64,000 bases of DNA from Candidatus Reconcilbacillus cellulovorans (GCA_002507565.1 MOXJ01000009.1:1-64000); one strand, 5' to 3'; positions 44,563 through 54,191 are shown, counted from the first letter of the stretch. Numbers and translations: made by a program. Notes: a model not told the origin generated them from the sequence alone.

Positions 44563-45740
44563 GGTGAAGACGCCTCCGATTCGATCTGCGGCCCGTACGA
44601 TCCGGCCAGTTCTCCGGGATTGAGCACCCGGCAGCCGATGTCGACGCGCAAGCGCACGGTCGACCACTGCGCGGCGTCACGGCCGGCCAGCGTCATTTTT
44701 CGGCGCAGTCCGAACAAATCCCACCCGCGGCGGACGGACAGGTCGTATACCGCCGACGCACGTTCGGAGGCCTTCCGTTCGAATGCAAGACAAATGTCGC
44801 GAAGATCGTCGTGCGTCAAATCCGGCTTGTCCGGCCGGAGTCCGGTCACATGGAGGGCGGCTTTCATCCGGACGCGCCAGACGGGGGGATCCGCGTGCGC
44901 GTCAAGCCGGCTCTGTATGCGCAGCCGTTCGGTTCGGACGTCGACGCTGCCGACGGAGGCGCGCACCGTGGCTCCGAGCGCCGCCGTCCGCCCGCTCAGC
45001 GCGTGATACCACGACATGTCGTCGTGGCCGAGCTCGCCGACCATCCGGTCGCCGCAAAATACGGCGCCGCCGTGCAAATAAAGGTTGCCCGCATCGGCGT
45101 CGGACGACTGGTAGCGCCCGACGTTCCGCACCGGCTTGCCCTTCAGGCGGACGATCGGAACGACGGCGCAGCGGCCCGTCGCCAGATCTTCAAGGACGTC
45201 CTTGATGCGATTGCGGCGGCTGAGCGCTCCGTTGGCGGAAGACTGGATTTCGACCAATTTCCGCAGCGCGTTGCCCGGCCGGCGTTCGAGCGGCGTCAGC
45301 TCCGTCATCACGTCTTCCAGCGGATCGACGGCGACGAACAGCTGCACCGTCGACCGCCGGTCGAACTGGCGTTCGAAAAAATCCAGAAGTTGCATGATCT
45401 CCTTGCGGGCGCGCCGTTCGGAAACGATGATCGATTGATAATGGTCGGGGAACAGTTCGCGCGGCAGCCGAAGCGCCGCCTGCCGGCCCAGGTCGGCGAT
45501 CGTCCGGCCTTCCACGCGGTAGGTGTAGACGGGCGACCGCAGGCCGGATGCCTGCTGTTGCGTGATGGCGTTCGGGTTGACGACCTGGTAGTAGCCGATT
45601 TCCATTCCCGTTTGCGGCTCGAAATCCAGGGCGGCCATGTCGACGATGGCCAGCTGGTTGACTTCCCGCATGTCCCAGCAGCCGGCCGCGAGGGGCGCGA
45701 TCGCCGCGACGGCCGAGACCAGAGCGACAGTCCGGTTCAT
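44559..45740 (-). CDS. Spore germination receptor lipoprotein subunit, GerAC family
   Basis: A 393-residue Ger(x)C lipoprotein. The signal and lipobox (LAAGC, Cys about 21) is followed by WDMREVNQLAIVDMAALDF, the hallmark WDxxEl...A motif, then VEGRTIADLGRQAALRLPRELFPDHYQSIIVSE. ATG 45740 lacks a clear ribosome site and lies 11 bp after gerAA, so translation is probably coupled. Order here is A-C-B rather than A-B-C. Confidence 0.9.
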   Translation of the reverse strand: MNRTVALVSAVAAIAPLAAGCWDMREVNQLAIVDMAALDFEPQTGMEIGYYQVVNPNAITQQQASGLRSPVYTYRVEGRTIADLGRQAALRLPRELFPDHYQSIIVSERRARKEIMQLLDFFERQFDRRSTVQLFVAVDPLEDVMTELTPLERRPGNALRKLVEIQSSANGALSRRNRIKDVLEDLATGRCAVVPIVRLKGKPVRNVGRYQSSDADAGNLYLHGGAVFCGDRMVGELGHDDMSWYHALSGRTAALGATVRASVGSVDVRTERLRIQSRLDAHADPPVWRVRMKAALHVTGLRPDKPDLTHDDLRDICLAFERKASERASAVYDLSVRRGWDLFGLRRKMTLAGRDAAQWSTVRLRVDIGCRVLNPGELAGSYGPQIESEASSP

Positions 45741-45751
45741 CGGAGTAAACG

Positions 45752-47221
45752 TCACATCCTTGTCCGCCGCTTCGGGCGCAACATCGCCGGGTATCGCGTC
45801 ATCCACGGGTGAGGGGCGCGCACCCAGATGTCTTTCAGATCGCTCCAGAACACCGGGGCCATCGGCGAAAAATACGGCACGCCGAACGATTTCAGCGACA
45901 CCAGGTGAACGAGGAGAAACAGAGTGCCGCACAGCACGCCGAACAGGCCGAGAAAGGCCGCCAGCGTCATGAACATGAACTGCAGGATTCTTTGGGAAAT
46001 GCCGAAACTGTACGACGGCGAGACGAAATTCGCGATTGCCGTCAGCGCGACGACGATGATCATGATCGGCGAGACGAGACCGGCCTGAACGGCCGATTCG
46101 CCGAGTACCAGCGCGCCGACGATCGACACCGCCTGGCCGACCGCCCGCGGCATGCGCAGGCCGGCCTCCCGCAGCACCTCGAACGTCACCAGCATGACGA
46201 TCGTTTCCACGAATGACGGAAACGGGACGCCTTCCCGCTGGGCGGCGATGTTGATCAGAAGCGGGTTCGGAATCAATTCCTGATGATAGGAAATGACCGA
46301 AATATAAAACGGCGGAACGAAAATGGCGAGCAAAAACGCCAGCATGCGCAACCAGCGCAAAACTGTCGCGATGTCGGCTCTTTGGTAGTAATCCTCTGGA
46401 GAAGTAAAAAATTGATAAAAAGTATACGGACCGACAAGCGCGATCGGACTGCCGTCGACGAGCACCGCCACCGAACCTTCCAGCAGGTGCGACGCAACGA
46501 TGTCGGGACGTTCCGTGTTGAGCAGGGTGGCAAACGGCGTCCAGATGCTGTCCTGAATCCATTCTTCGACATAGGCGGAATCCAGCACGCCGTCCGTCCG
46601 GATGTTTTGCAGCCGGCGCCGGCATTCGGCGACGATGTCCGGATTGGCCACCGGCTTGAGAAATATCATGACGACGTTCGTCCGCGTCACCGAGCCGAGC
46701 GTCAGCTGTTCGATTCGGAGTCCCGGGTGTTTGATCCGTTTGCGGATGAGCGACACGTTGAGCATGAGCGACTCGACGAAACTTTCGTTCGGCCCCCGCA
46801 CGGTCACTTCGGTGCTCGGCGTGCCGACGGGCCGGTGGGCGGGCGTGCCCGTCCGGTAGAGCGTCGCCTCGCGGACGACGCCGTCGTCGTCCGGAACGAT
46901 CCGCAGCGCGCATCCTTCCAGAAGCCCCTGGACCGCTTCTTCCGGCGATCGGATTTTGCGTTCCGGCACGAGCGGAGTCGGCCCGACGGAGCCGCCGTTT
47001 TCGCCGCTTTCCCGTTCGCCCGCATCGAACGTCCGGCCGAGCGACAGAACGACGAGCAGCGTCTGCTCGATTTCCCGCTTGTCGCACATCGTTTCAAGAA
47101 ACAGGAGCGTTCCCGCCTCGTTCGGCGAATTTCCGATCCGCATCTCGATCAGGTCGGGCGGATGCCCGAGCGCGTCGCGGATGCGACCGACGAACGCCGC
47201 GAGGGATTGTTCGGAAGCCAT
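45752..47221 (-). CDS. Spore germination receptor subunit, GerAA family
   Basis: A 489-residue protein with an N-terminal soluble domain, FLKPVANPDIVAECRRRL, the SVAVLVDGSPIALVGPYTFYQFFTSPEDYYQR signature, then about five transmembrane helices (FVPPFYISVISYHQELIP, GQAVSIVGALVLGESAVQAGLVSP). GerAA subunits oligomerise into a nutrient-gated channel (recent family knowledge). ATG 47221 follows GAAGGAGG. First gene of the operon under a sigma-G-like promoter. Confidence 0.95.
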   Translation of the reverse strand: MASEQSLAAFVGRIRDALGHPPDLIEMRIGNSPNEAGTLLFLETMCDKREIEQTLLVVLSLGRTFDAGERESGENGGSVGPTPLVPERKIRSPEEAVQGLLEGCALRIVPDDDGVVREATLYRTGTPAHRPVGTPSTEVTVRGPNESFVESLMLNVSLIRKRIKHPGLRIEQLTLGSVTRTNVVMIFLKPVANPDIVAECRRRLQNIRTDGVLDSAYVEEWIQDSIWTPFATLLNTERPDIVASHLLEGSVAVLVDGSPIALVGPYTFYQFFTSPEDYYQRADIATVLRWLRMLAFLLAIFVPPFYISVISYHQELIPNPLLINIAAQREGVPFPSFVETIVMLVTFEVLREAGLRMPRAVGQAVSIVGALVLGESAVQAGLVSPIMIIVVALTAIANFVSPSYSFGISQRILQFMFMTLAAFLGLFGVLCGTLFLLVHLVSLKSFGVPYFSPMAPVFWSDLKDIWVRAPHPWMTRYPAMLRPKRRTRM

Positions 47222-47246
47222 GTCGTTTTCCTCCTTCTTGGTCTGT

Positions 47247-47275
47247 TAGTATGGGCTTCCTTCCGCAAACCATGC
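47247..47275 (-). promoter_or_regulatory. Sigma-G-type promoter of the germination receptor operon
   Basis: On the minus strand GCATG (47275-47271), 17 bp, CATACTA (47253-47247). These fit the forespore sigma-G consensus (-35 GHATR, -10 CATWMTA), and the position is 26 bp before the gerAA start. Confidence 0.75.
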
Positions 47276-47282
47276 GCGGCTG

Positions 47283-47291
47283 TGGTATAAT
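47283..47291 (+). promoter_or_regulatory. Extended -10 promoter of the ABC-2 operon
   Basis: TGG-TATAAT, 35 bp before the GTG of the first gene; it is divergent from the germination promoter and shares the same short intergenic space. Confidence 0.5.
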
Positions 47292-47325
47292 GGCGTTGAT
47301 TCCTTGCCCGCGGGGAGGAAAGGAC

Positions 47326-47757
47326 GTGTCGGGTCGAAAGGTCATTGCCGCCGCGTTCGGCGTCGTCGCGTTGTTTTGGGCGGTGTTTGCGTCGGCTTAC
47401 ATCGGCGGAAAAATCGATGCAAACGACGTGATGCGCGACGAATGGCTCGCCGGCCGCGAGGCGCTGGAGGAGGTCGCCGAAGATTTGTTGCAACGTGTGG
47501 ACGTTTCCGGCGTCGTCGGCGAGGCTTATCGGGACGGCGGCGCGGCGTACCGCTACGTTTTCGGCGAACGGAAATTCATGAGCGCGGAAAAGCGCGGTCG
47601 CGACGCGGTTTTGTTCGTCAGGAAAAAAAGTCTGGGTCTCGAGCTCGGCCTGCTGTACGTCCGGGGCGACGGACTTCCCGCGCTCGACTACGCGCGCCTC
47701 GAACGGCTCGATCCGCGCTGGTACGCGGTGACCGTCCGCGAGATGCGGCCGCAGTAA
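47326..47757 (+). CDS. Hypothetical membrane-anchored protein
   Basis: A 143-residue protein with an N-terminal transmembrane helix (VIAAAFGVVALFWAVFASAYIGG) and a soluble domain (about 30-143) rich in charged residues with no family I recognise. GTG 47326 follows GGGGAGGAAAGG. It precedes the 809-residue protein by 120 bp and may be part of the same operon. Confidence 0.7.
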   Translation: MSGRKVIAAAFGVVALFWAVFASAYIGGKIDANDVMRDEWLAGREALEEVAEDLLQRVDVSGVVGEAYRDGGAAYRYVFGERKFMSAEKRGRDAVLFVRKKSLGLELGLLYVRGDGLPALDYARLERLDPRWYAVTVREMRPQ

Positions 47758-47877
47758 ACGGCGGGCGGCGTACGTCGCAGGGCAACGGTAAACGGCGGGC
47801 GCTCGGCGACGGTCCGAGGCTGCCGGCGGGCCGAGTCGATGAACCGGCGCCGCGTTGATGACGAAGGAGGACTTCGT

Positions 47878-50307
47878 GTGAAAAATCGGAGGCGCTTCAT
47901 GGCGCTGGTCGCGATCGGTCTGCTTGCGGCCGCAATCGTTTTCGCCGGACTTGCCTCGGCCGAAGAGGGGCGCGTTGTTCTGCGCACGGAAGCGGGATGG
48001 GGAGGCAAGATCCGGGAAGGATCGCTATTTCCGTTGAAAGTGATCGTCTCCAATCCGGGCGGCCGCGACGTTTCCGGCGATGTTGTCGTCCGCGTCGCCG
48101 CCGGAGACGGGCTGGGGGGTTCGGGCGACGTCGCGTATGTCCGACGGCTCGATTTGCCTGCCGGCGGCGCGAAGACGGTCTGGTTCGCCTTGCCGGGCCA
48201 GCCCTATACCGATCGCAATCATGCCGTCGAATTTTATGCCGGAGGTTATCCGCAAGGGAAACCGATCGCGTCGGAGCCGGCCGTCAAGGCGCAGCTTCTT
48301 TCCGCAAACGCCGCCGTCGTCGGCGTGATGGCGCGCGATCCGGACGCGATGGCGTTTCTTTCGCTTCTGAACGCAAAAGGATACGACGTTCACGTCGTCC
48401 GCCTGGACGCAGCGGCGGATCGCGATTTTCCGTGGGAGCCCGAACTGCTCGACATGCTGGACGCCGTCGTGCTCAACGCCGTTCCGACCGATACACTGCC
48501 GGCGAACGCCGCCGAGCGGCTGGAGCGGTGGGTGGCCGGCAGCGGCAAATTGTTTTTGGCCGGAGGAACGTCGTATCCGAAAACGGTCGCCGCGCTGGAA
48601 GCGTTGTCGCCGGTCGCGTACCGGGGAACGACGCAGCTGGAATCGCTGGAATCGCTTGCGGCGGCGGCCGGAGAGCCGAATCCGCCGGCCGGACCGCTGA
48701 CCGTGTCGGTCGCGGAACTCAGGAGTGGGGCGGAACCGTGGGCGGTTCAGTCCGGCGTGCCCGTCGCGGTGCGCAGGCCGCTCGGGTTCGGCGAGGTTTG
48801 GTATTTGGCCTACGATTTGTCCGGGGAGCCGCTTGCGTCGTGGTCGGGACACGCCGGGCTTTGGGCCGCGATGCTCGGCGATTCGCTCAAGGCGGAGAAT
48901 CATTCCACGAAGGCGGCCGGCCTTGTGAGACCGCAGTCCGTTTACGAGCTGGAAAACGAACTGGACTTCTTTCCGGGACTGAAAGCTTTGCCGCTCGGTG
49001 TTTTGTCGCTCCTGTTTCTTGTTTACGCGACGGCTGTGACGTGGGGCGTTTACTTTTTGCTCAAACGGCGCGGTCGGCGCGAATGGGCGTGGTGGGTCGT
49101 ACCGGCGGTTGCGGTCGTCTCGTCGACGGCGATGTTCGCGGTTGGGGCTGCCGAACGCCGGACGGCGATCGCCCAGACGCTGGAAGTTACTGTTCTTTCC
49201 GGCGACGGGTATGCGGTTCGGACGGCCGGCGTGTCGGTAGCCGTTCCGGGCGGCGGCGACTATACGTTGGAATGGCCGGAGGTGCGGTTTGCGACGATTT
49301 TCGCTGTGCGCGGAAACGCCGGCGAACTGGCCGGAAAACCAGGGGCGGCAATCGAGCGCGTCGGGGACGGAACCCACGCGACCTTTTTCGATGCGCCGTT
49401 CTGGTCGGTCGGCAAGGCGTTCGCGCCGTTCGAACGATTGTCCGGCGTCGGGGCGCTCGGATACGACGTCCGGTACGACGGAGGCGCGCTGGAAGGCGTC
49501 CTTCGCAACGACACCGGTTCAAAACTGACGGACGTTTACGTCGTGTCGGGCCCGGATTGGGCACGCGTCGGCGACCTCGAACCGGGTGAAAGCGGATCGT
49601 TTCGTTTGGCGGTTTCCCGCTGGGGCGGTCGAATTCCGAACGATGTTCCGTGGCGGATCCCGCTTGCCTCTCCGTCGCCCGGCGCAAGCCCGTCGGCGAC
49701 GGATTCGGTTCCGGCGGACGCAAGTTCGGAACACCGTCGGTCGCTTCTGACGACCTTCGTGAACGCAACCGAATTGCCAGGGGCGAGGTTGAATGCGGTT
49801 TACGCGTTCGGATGGCGCGAGCGGACAAGAAGCGACCTGAAACTGAACGGCAAGCCGGTGCGGGCGCGCACGACCGAGCTCGTCGTTCAGGAGCTGCGGT
49901 ATCCGTTCGTGCGGGACGGGCGAATCGTCGTGCCGAAAGGGATCGTCGCGCCGAAAGTCGTTTCGCCGGCCAAAGCGCCTTATTTGCCGGATTTACCCGG
50001 TTATCGCCTCGACGAAGGCGCACTTATGCTGGAATACGCCCTTCCGCGCAGGGCGGACGCCGAATATCGGAGTGTGCGTCTGACCTTCGAGCGTGATCCG
50101 TCGGCGCAGCGGCCGGTGCAGTGGTCCGTCTGGAACGAAGCGGATTGGCGGTGGGAACCGGTCGCCGAACAGTCCGCCGAATGGGAGGCGGATCGGCCGG
50201 CGCGGTATTTGATCGGCGGTTCCCTGCTGCGGGTGCGGGCGGCCGGACCGGAGGGCGCCACGATCCGGGCGCCGGATGTGACCGCGGAAGGGGTGATCGC
50301 GCCGTGA
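47878..50307 (+). CDS. Large membrane protein linked to an ABC-2 exporter, function unknown
   Basis: An 809-residue protein. The signal peptide (about 1-30) precedes a beta-sandwich region (VVLRTEAGWGGKIREGSLFPLKVIVSNP), a Rossmann-like or GATase-like stretch (DMLDAVVLNAVPTDTLPANAAERLERWVAGSGKLFLAGG), two transmembrane helices near residues 375 and 400, and a C-terminal extracellular region (about 430-800) with a Ser/Pro linker near 600. This matches multi-domain proteins next to ABC-2 transporters in Paenibacillaceae; the function is not established to my knowledge. GTG 47878 follows GAAGGAGG. The stop overlaps the ATPase start (GTGA). Confidence 0.7.
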   Translation: MKNRRRFMALVAIGLLAAAIVFAGLASAEEGRVVLRTEAGWGGKIREGSLFPLKVIVSNPGGRDVSGDVVVRVAAGDGLGGSGDVAYVRRLDLPAGGAKTVWFALPGQPYTDRNHAVEFYAGGYPQGKPIASEPAVKAQLLSANAAVVGVMARDPDAMAFLSLLNAKGYDVHVVRLDAAADRDFPWEPELLDMLDAVVLNAVPTDTLPANAAERLERWVAGSGKLFLAGGTSYPKTVAALEALSPVAYRGTTQLESLESLAAAAGEPNPPAGPLTVSVAELRSGAEPWAVQSGVPVAVRRPLGFGEVWYLAYDLSGEPLASWSGHAGLWAAMLGDSLKAENHSTKAAGLVRPQSVYELENELDFFPGLKALPLGVLSLLFLVYATAVTWGVYFLLKRRGRREWAWWVVPAVAVVSSTAMFAVGAAERRTAIAQTLEVTVLSGDGYAVRTAGVSVAVPGGGDYTLEWPEVRFATIFAVRGNAGELAGKPGAAIERVGDGTHATFFDAPFWSVGKAFAPFERLSGVGALGYDVRYDGGALEGVLRNDTGSKLTDVYVVSGPDWARVGDLEPGESGSFRLAVSRWGGRIPNDVPWRIPLASPSPGASPSATDSVPADASSEHRRSLLTTFVNATELPGARLNAVYAFGWRERTRSDLKLNGKPVRARTTELVVQELRYPFVRDGRIVVPKGIVAPKVVSPAKAPYLPDLPGYRLDEGALMLEYALPRRADAEYRSVRLTFERDPSAQRPVQWSVWNEADWRWEPVAEQSAEWEADRPARYLIGGSLLRVRAAGPEGATIRAPDVTAEGVIAP

Positions 50308-51242
50308 TCGAGATTCGCGACTTGACGAAAACATACGGTGCTTTGAAGGCGCTCGACGGCTTGACGATGACGGTCCGCGAAAAAACGGTGTACGGCTTCG
50401 TCGGGCCGAACGGCGCCGGGAAAACGACGGCGATGGCGATCGTCGCGACCTTGATCCGCCCGACGTCCGGAACGGCGCGCGTCGGCGGTTACGACGTGAC
50501 CGAACATCCCGACCGCGTGCGGCGTCTGATCGGCTATATGCCCGACTTTTTCGGCGTATACGACCGGTTCAAAGCGGCGGAATATCTCGATTTTTACGGC
50601 GCCTGTTACGGCATTCCGCGCGTCGACCGGCTGAAAAAAATCCCGCGGCTGCTCGAACTCGTCGATCTGGCGGACAAGGCCGACGCGTACGTCGATTCGC
50701 TGTCGCGCGGCATGAAGCAGCGGCTCTGCCTGGCGCGCTGCCTCATGCACGACCCGGAAGTGCTCGTTCTGGACGAACCCGCATCCGGGCTCGATCCGCG
50801 CGCGCGTATCGAAATGCGGGAGATTTTGAAAGAACTTAAAAAAATGGGGAAAACCATTCTGATTTCCTCACATGTATTACCTGAACTGGCAGAAATGGCC
50901 GACGACATCGGGGTCATCGAGAACGGACGGCTTTTGGCGCAAGGGAACGTAAGGGAAATTCAGGAGCGGATGCGTGCCGGACGGCTGCTGCATATCCGGC
51001 TGTTGGACCGGGCGGGGGAAGCCGTCGAATTTTTGCGCGGACGGCCGTATGTGGCGGCGGTGGAATCGCCGGACGACGCCGGGGCAACAGCGGTACGGGT
51101 GCGTTTCGGCGGCGACGACGCGATGCAGCGTGAGTTGCTGCGGGTGCTGGTGGAGAGCGGGTTTCCGGTCGTGGCGTTTCACGAGGAGGAGGCCGACTTG
51201 GAGGACGTGTTTCTTGAGATCACGAAAGGAGGGCGCGCATGA
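50304..51242 (+). CDS. ABC-2 type transporter ATPase
   Basis: A 312-residue ATPase with Walker A GPNGAGKTT, the Q-loop YMPDFFGVYDRF, signature LSRGMKQRLCLAR, Walker B VLVLDEPASGLD and the export-type C-terminal domain (about 220-312). It is coupled by four-base overlaps to both neighbours: the 809-residue protein upstream and the permease downstream. Probably an exporter or a membrane-remodelling machine. Confidence 0.93.
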   Translation: MIEIRDLTKTYGALKALDGLTMTVREKTVYGFVGPNGAGKTTAMAIVATLIRPTSGTARVGGYDVTEHPDRVRRLIGYMPDFFGVYDRFKAAEYLDFYGACYGIPRVDRLKKIPRLLELVDLADKADAYVDSLSRGMKQRLCLARCLMHDPEVLVLDEPASGLDPRARIEMREILKELKKMGKTILISSHVLPELAEMADDIGVIENGRLLAQGNVREIQERMRAGRLLHIRLLDRAGEAVEFLRGRPYVAAVESPDDAGATAVRVRFGGDDAMQRELLRVLVESGFPVVAFHEEEADLEDVFLEITKGGRA

Positions 51243-52036
51243 TCAATCCCGTTCTCGAAAAGGAATTCCGCCTGCGCATGCGCACGGTCCGTTCGCCGGT
51301 TTTGCTGTTCGCCTACTTGCTGGCGATCGGCGTGCTCGCATTCGGATATCTGTATATTCGGAGCGCTTTTACGAACACGTTCCGATTCGATCCAGAGGAA
51401 AGCCGGCTTATGTTTTATTTTCTAAGCGCTTCCCAGCTCGTGCTGCTTTCGTTTCTCGTGCCGGGGCTGACGGCCGGGGCGGTCAGCGGTGAACGGGAAA
51501 AGCAGACGTTGAATATTTTGTTGACCACCCCCCAGAGTTCGGCGGCGATCGCACTGAGCAAGCTGGCCGCGTCGCTCGCGTTTACGGCGCTGGCGGTGAT
51601 CGCCACGACGCCCGTCTATGCGGTCGTGTTTCTGTACGGCGGCGTTTCGCCCCGGCAGTTGGCGGCGGTGTTCCTGTTTTACCTGCTGGTCATGCTGTCG
51701 CTCGGGTCGGTCGGCGTCGCCTGTTCGACGGTGTTGCGCCGTACGGTCGTTTCGGTGGTGGCGGCGTACGGTTTCGTCGTGTTTCTGTACGGATTCACGG
51801 CGTTTTTCGCGCTGCTGTTCGGCGCGATGACGAAAGAAAGATGGATCGCCGGCCTGACGCTTGGGCTGAATCCGATGGCCGCTCTCGTCAGTATGTTCGA
51901 AAGCGGGCTTTCGGAGGAAATGTTTCGCGGCACGATCGTGCCGTGGCTGAGAATCGAGTATCTGTTCGTCGCCTATCACGTTGCGATCGCCGCGATCGGT
52001 CTGACGGCGGCGATCCTGCGGCTGCGGCCGCGTTGA
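51239..52036 (+). CDS. ABC-2 type transporter permease
   Basis: A 265-residue membrane protein with about six helices. VLEKEFRLRMRTVRSP at the N-terminus and GAVSGEREKQTLNILLTTPQSSAAI are hallmarks of ABC-2/GldA-F-type permeases. It overlaps the ATPase gene by ATGA. Substrate unknown. Confidence 0.9.
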   Translation: MINPVLEKEFRLRMRTVRSPVLLFAYLLAIGVLAFGYLYIRSAFTNTFRFDPEESRLMFYFLSASQLVLLSFLVPGLTAGAVSGEREKQTLNILLTTPQSSAAIALSKLAASLAFTALAVIATTPVYAVVFLYGGVSPRQLAAVFLFYLLVMLSLGSVGVACSTVLRRTVVSVVAAYGFVVFLYGFTAFFALLFGAMTKERWIAGLTLGLNPMAALVSMFESGLSEEMFRGTIVPWLRIEYLFVAYHVAIAAIGLTAAILRLRPR

Positions 52037-52132
52037 CGGCGCGGAGTTGAAGACCGGTGGGCTGGGCGGCGACGGAGACACTGCTTCGCTGTGGGCGTCG
52101 GGCCGCTCGGCTCGTCCGGTTCGCCGGCCGCG

Positions 52133-53383
52133 TCATAGCCGGCCGGGCGGGGACTGTCGCTCGGGCGGTTTTCCGGCCGTCGACGGCTTTCCGCCCCGCC
52201 GTCCGAGCGTCGCCCACACCCACGCCGCGTTGACGGCCAGCAGGGCGCCGCCCAGCCAGAACACGCTGCGCAAGCCCACTGTTTCCGACAAAAACCCGCC
52301 GACGACCGGTCCGACCATGTTGCCGAGCGCCAGCGCGCTCGTGTTGAACCCGTAGGCCCGCGACACCATGCCCTCCGGCGAATGATGCCGGACGAGGGCG
52401 TTCACCGACGGGATAAGCCCGCCCATGAACAGTCCGAGCGCGAACCGGCAGGCGAGCAGCTGTCCGACGGTCGCGCACCAGGCCTGCGGCACGCTCATCG
52501 CCGCGGCGCCGACGATCGAGGCGAACAAGACGCGCTCGGTACCGATTTTGTCACCGAGTCGGCCGAGAAGCGGCGCCGAGATCATGTTCGAAATCCCGGT
52601 GACCGCTCCCGCCAGACCGGACAAAAACGCCAGGTCTGCCGTCGACCCGTGCAGCTTCTGGACGTAAAGCGGCAGCACAGGCATCGCGCCGAGTAGGGCG
52701 AACTGAATGAAGAACGTCGCGGCGAACAGGGCGGGCAATTCCGGCTTGCGGACGAGTTTCCGCCAGTCGCCGGACAGCGACACGCGCGGCGCTCCCGACG
52801 GATTGCGGCGTTCGAACCGCTCGCGGACGACGATCCATGCGACCGTCGTCGCCATGAACAGACAAGCGCCGGTGACGTAAAAAATCGGCCGAAACCCGAT
52901 TCGGTCGGCCAGCCATCCGCCGATCAGCGGTCCGAGAATCGTGCCCGCGACGCCTCCCGATTGCAGCGCTCCCATCGCGAATCCCGTCCGCTCTCGCGGC
53001 GCCGTCGTCGACATGAGCGACACCGAGGCGGGGACGAATCCCGAAACGACGCCGTTCAACACGCGGAGAACGAGCAAATGCCACGCGTCCTGTGCAAACC
53101 CCATCAGCGCCATGATCGCCGCCATACCGTAACCCGACCTCAGGAGCATGATTTTGCGTCCGTAACGGTCCGCCAGAGCCCCCCAGATCGGCTGGAATAT
53201 GAACGACGTTACGAAATTGCCCGCGAAAATCAGCCCCGCCCACAGCGCGACGTCGTCCCGTTCGGGATCCATGCCGAGCTCCTGCAGATACAGCGGCAAA
53301 AACGGGACGATCATCGTCATGCCAGCCATGACGAGAAACTGCCCGGCGCACAGAACGAACAAATTGCGTTTCCAGTCCGGCAT
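52133..53383 (-). CDS. MFS multidrug efflux transporter
   Basis: A 416-residue, twelve-helix major facilitator of the DHA1 type (MdtG-like). Motif A is GALADRYGRKIMLL between helices 2 and 3, and an antiporter-like motif C region is VAGTILGPLIGGWLADRIGFRP. ATG 53383 is chosen because homology begins at MPDWKRNLFVL; the ribosome site is weak (AAGGGGGCGG 13 bp upstream). A promoter with extended -10 TGCTATACT lies about 50 bp upstream. Confidence 0.9.
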   Translation of the reverse strand: MPDWKRNLFVLCAGQFLVMAGMTMIVPFLPLYLQELGMDPERDDVALWAGLIFAGNFVTSFIFQPIWGALADRYGRKIMLLRSGYGMAAIMALMGFAQDAWHLLVLRVLNGVVSGFVPASVSLMSTTAPRERTGFAMGALQSGGVAGTILGPLIGGWLADRIGFRPIFYVTGACLFMATTVAWIVVRERFERRNPSGAPRVSLSGDWRKLVRKPELPALFAATFFIQFALLGAMPVLPLYVQKLHGSTADLAFLSGLAGAVTGISNMISAPLLGRLGDKIGTERVLFASIVGAAAMSVPQAWCATVGQLLACRFALGLFMGGLIPSVNALVRHHSPEGMVSRAYGFNTSALALGNMVGPVVGGFLSETVGLRSVFWLGGALLAVNAAWVWATLGRRGGKPSTAGKPPERQSPPGRL

Positions 53384-53522
53384 GCCGGGTTCGTCCGCCC
53401 CCTTTTCCCGCTTTTTTCGCGTTTTTTTCAGTATAGCACAGTGCCGTACATAACGCCCGCGCGGTCCGGACACCTTAAAATAGGGAAACCGAAAATTTTG
53501 CGTAAAAAGGAGTCGAGGCCGA

Positions 53523-54092
53523 ATGCCGTTCGGAGCTCACGAGACCGTCGAGACACACGAAATTTTGAACGAGAAAATGAACATGATTCGTCATTTCGCG
53601 ATGTACCGCGCGATGTGCTCCTCGGAAGAGCTGCGCCGCATGATCGATCGGCAGCTGACCGAGCTGACGCGGTCGTACGACCGGCTCGCCAATTATACAC
53701 GCGACTATGCCGCGCGGTTCGGCGTGCCACAGCAATATGCCCAGCCGCAGGGGACGCCGCAGCAGGTGCTTTACGGCCTGCGTCAACCCGCTCCCGTGTC
53801 GCCGCAGTTGGACGGGTCGATGGACGACCGCGGCATCGCGCTCGCCGTGCTGTGCGCCCACAAAAACGCGGCGAAAAACCAGATGGCCGCCTGTCTCGAG
53901 GCGGCCGACCCGAACCTGCGGCGGATGTTGTCGGACGACGCCGTCATGTGCGCGAACATGGCGTACGAAACGTTTCTGTTCATGAACCGGCAGGGCGATT
54001 ATCAGGTGCCGACGCTGCTCGACCAGACGGCCAAGACGTTTTTGCACGCCTATCGGCCGGCGGGCGAACCGATTTCGCCGTTTGTCTCCTAA
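53523..54092 (+). CDS. Spore coat protein, CotF family
   Basis: A 189-residue CotF-like protein, a ferritin-like helical coat component. ETVETHEILNEKMNMIRHFAMYRAMCSSEELRRMIDRQL forms the first helices and GIALAVLCAHKNAAKNQMAACLEAADPNLRRMLSDDAVMCANMAYETFLFMNRQGDYQVPTL the C-terminal CotF core. AAAAAGGAG precedes ATG 53523. No clear sporulation sigma promoter was found. Confidence 0.9.
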   Translation: MPFGAHETVETHEILNEKMNMIRHFAMYRAMCSSEELRRMIDRQLTELTRSYDRLANYTRDYAARFGVPQQYAQPQGTPQQVLYGLRQPAPVSPQLDGSMDDRGIALAVLCAHKNAAKNQMAACLEAADPNLRRMLSDDAVMCANMAYETFLFMNRQGDYQVPTLLDQTAKTFLHAYRPAGEPISPFVS

Positions 54093-54121
54093 GCAAGACG
54101 CCAGCGATTTGTACCCGGCAG

Positions 54122-54148
54122 GCGGTCCGAAGGTTCGGGCCGCTTTTT
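54122..54148 (+). terminator. Intrinsic terminator of cotF-like gene
   Basis: GCGGTCCGAA pairs with TTCGGGCCGC (one G-U) and is followed by TTTTT, 30 bp after the stop. Confidence 0.82.
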
Positions 54149-54191
54149 CTGTGCAAACGACGACCTCTTTATACTACCGTATCGAAACCGT

